From assembly GCA_016800925.1 (NCBI GenBank), contig JABCPU010000669.1, positions 1 through 31,648 on the forward strand: a DNA stretch of 31,648 nt. The letters run 5' to 3'. A program made the position numbers and the translations under genes. Each line of letters begins with the position of its first letter. Position 1 is the first letter of the stretch. The notes below the pieces were generated by a model, which did no database searches, was not told where the DNA came from, and worked only from the letters and a program-made list of their open reading frames with translations. This document shows, in pieces, positions 30,276 through 31,648 of the stretch. This stretch comes from Suillus spraguei (Eukaryota > Basidiomycota > Agaricomycetes > Boletales > Suillaceae).

Positions 30276-30499
30276 GGAGAAAGATGGAAGCGAGACATAT
30301 GGACATAGAGAGTTCAGATCAGGAAGAGTTACAGCGTTGAGTCATAGCTCTGTTGTACAAGATTGGGCCAATGCGACCCTCATCCTGCATGGAGTCAGGA
30401 GAGTTGCGACTAATTTTTTGCCTCATCCAAGGCTTCCGGATCAGTTTCTGGAGTGAGCACGGTAGCATGGCCTTTGGCAGCACACGAAGTGGATTTGGT

Positions 30500-31648
30500 G
30501 CAGTCTCAGGCAGTGTGACCAGGTCCGCTGCAGAACATACAGAACCTTTTGTTGATACGCCTCTGACGCTCCTGGATGGTTAGCTTCCCATCCGCACCAA
30601 CAACGCTAGGAAGATCCGAAGCCTTCGGGGCAGAGGAGGTTGTAGAGGATGTGGGCTTATTGAATTTGGGCGTATCAGATCCTGACAAGTTGGAGTTCGT
30701 CCGGTCAGATGCTGACTGCCTAGGAGGATTGGAAGAGGTGACTTTACTCTTTTGGGTGACTTCACCCCTCCACTCCCAGTAGCGGGCATATGGTCTGGGT
30801 GAGAGTCTTGAACTCCGAAAGGGTAGTGGGTTTTTTTTTTTTTTTTTTTGTGTTCTTGTTTATTGTCCGTTGGGGCGAGGCCCTATAGTAGACAATACGT
30901 ACAATATGTAGCTGGATGCGTGAATATACTATGTGCGGGGGGTGTCTTTTCTAATGGGTAGTGGGTTTACCCATGCGACTAATCTCATCTTTGATTCGGG
31001 CTGGAAGTCCATTGTAGAATTGGTGTCGTAGGCTCCGTCTCCCCATTCATGTACTTGGGAGGCAAGTCACTGAAATTCTACAACGTACTTGTTGATGCGT
31101 TGTCCGTCACGCATATGGAGCTGTTCCAGCTGCATTTCTGGATCTCCTGAGGGATCGTGAGGTCCGAAGTTGGTTTGGAGCTCAAGCATGAACTCAGAGT
31201 AGTCATCCATCCAGTCCGGACGGTTGCTATATCCGTCCAAAAGGAGATCTGGGGTCAAACCACTCGAGCGCGATACCCTTGAGGTAAGATTGGGCGAAGT
31301 TGACTTTAGCGCGTCTGGAACGGAACACGTTAGGTTTGCCCTGGAAGTTGAGCTCACATTGGATGAAGAATGCTCAGAGCTTGCGAGGCTTGGATCCATC
31401 AAAGGTATCCGGTTCGCAGATTTTGACTTTGCTATCATCCGAGGTGGTGGTATGACAGCTACTGTGAGCAGTGTGATTAATGGCTATGGATAGTTGAGCT
31501 AAGACCTAGTCCTGAGGGTTCAGATGGTTATGATCTTCTTCATCATCTGGATCCTCATCATCCGGATTATCACCTCCATCATCTGGTGGGTTGCTGCACA
31601 ACTCATTATCAAAGCAAATGGTCAGGCATGAATTAGTGCTGGGTCATC
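30500..31648 (-). pseudogene. Gypsy gag with CCHC knuckle, interrupted by a retroposon
   Basis: An acidic segment DDGGDNPDDEDPDDEED is followed by KVKICEPDTFDGSK, FFIQCELNFQGKPNVFRS, AKVNFAQSYLKGIALEWF, PDWMDDYSEFMLELQTNFGP and DGQRINKYVVEF, the capsid-region order of Agaricomycete gypsy gag. Then RHQFYNGLPARIKDEISRMGKPTT and, near the C terminus, FCMFCSGPGHTA, TGA, DC, a CX2CX4HX4C knuckle whose TGA (30506-30508) replaces the usual arginine. Other breaks: TGA at 31374-31376, TAG near 31500, frameshifts near 31240 and 31050, and the 122-bp insertion at 30834-30955. The N terminus is outside the window. Confidence 0.85.
30834..30955 (-). mobile_element. Short poly-A retroposon in gag
   Basis: A 13-bp perfect duplication GGGTAGTGGGTTT (30821-30833 and 30956-30968) flanks about 106 bp plus a T-run (30831-30849 on the plus strand), which is a poly-A tail on the minus strand. 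AATAAA stands about 10 bases before the tail. Removing insert and one duplicate restores the gag reading RMGKPTTLSEFK exactly. This is a target-primed insertion: either a SINE or the 5'-truncated 3' end of a LINE family different from the one at 9931-17940. Confidence 0.88.

Larger units (their letters stand above)
29321..31648 (-). mobile_element. Ty3/gypsy LTR retrotransposon, partial
   Basis: On the minus strand, in order from the right edge: gag, CCHC knuckle, aspartic protease, and the start of RT, the Ty3/gypsy gene order. The element runs off the right edge of the window; at its left it ends within RT at a junction with LTR3, so RT core, RNase H and integrase are absent. No LTR of its own can be assigned in the window. 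Confidence 0.85.

Overview
This window is a repeat-dominated stretch of a filamentous fungal genome, most likely an Agaricomycete (mushroom-forming basidiomycete). The evidence is tiny introns (46-53 nt), a Tad-type LINE, Ty3/gypsy gag and pol of the kind common in Agaricomycetes, a Tc1/mariner element, PIF/Harbinger elements, and a cysteine-rich lineage-restricted protein. I see no prokaryotic signal and no conventional housekeeping gene. Nearly every base belongs to a mobile element or its debris.

Layout. 1-2190: tail of an LTR-like element (family A), split by an LTR (LTR1, 52-1784) that carries a GGAGGAGC minisatellite. 2191-3747: degraded LINE ORF1. 3748-6467: an LTR1 copy holding a complete Tc1 transposon (4224-5799) with an open 338-residue transposase, the only intact autonomous-looking gene. 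6786-8341: two family A copies head to head, forming an inverted repeat. 8342-9930: an unnamed repeat (R5) split by a Harbinger element with a Myb/SANT-like gene. About 9931-17940: one Tad-type LINE ORF2 (endonuclease, RT, RNase H, CCHC, poly-A), cut into five pieces by four LTR-type insertions. 17941-20878: Harbinger transposase fragment with LTR3 and family B insertions. 20879-22442: large fold-back tandem array. 22443-24040: family B copy and a GGCCCAC minisatellite. 24568-25715: three-exon cysteine-rich gene with one frameshift. 25932-29320: further LTRs and R5. 29321-31648: Ty3/gypsy gag, protease and RT start on the minus strand, broken by a short poly-A retroposon.

Names used here: LTR1 (ends TGTCATATAC and GTTA/GTCGTAACA type, 5-bp target duplications), LTR3 (ends TGTTACAGTCGTACG and GTAACA type, 5-bp duplications), families A and B (start TGTAAAGATACAA, end in ACA, 4-bp duplications). 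Orientations of LTR1 and LTR3 are set by a TATA box seen in several copies; those of A and B are arbitrary.

How the parts relate: target duplications and two exact empty sites (27650 for Tc1, 26816 for Harbinger) give a clear nesting order, LINE and Harbinger first, then LTR1, LTR3 and A/B, with Tc1 and the short retroposon among the latest. Across unrelated elements the nonsense codons are almost all TGA at conserved arginine positions, which points to cytosine deamination of CGA codons. The least expected signals are covarying stem-loops in the LTR3 leader and at the start of families A/B, and a strict NCGN target for A/B.
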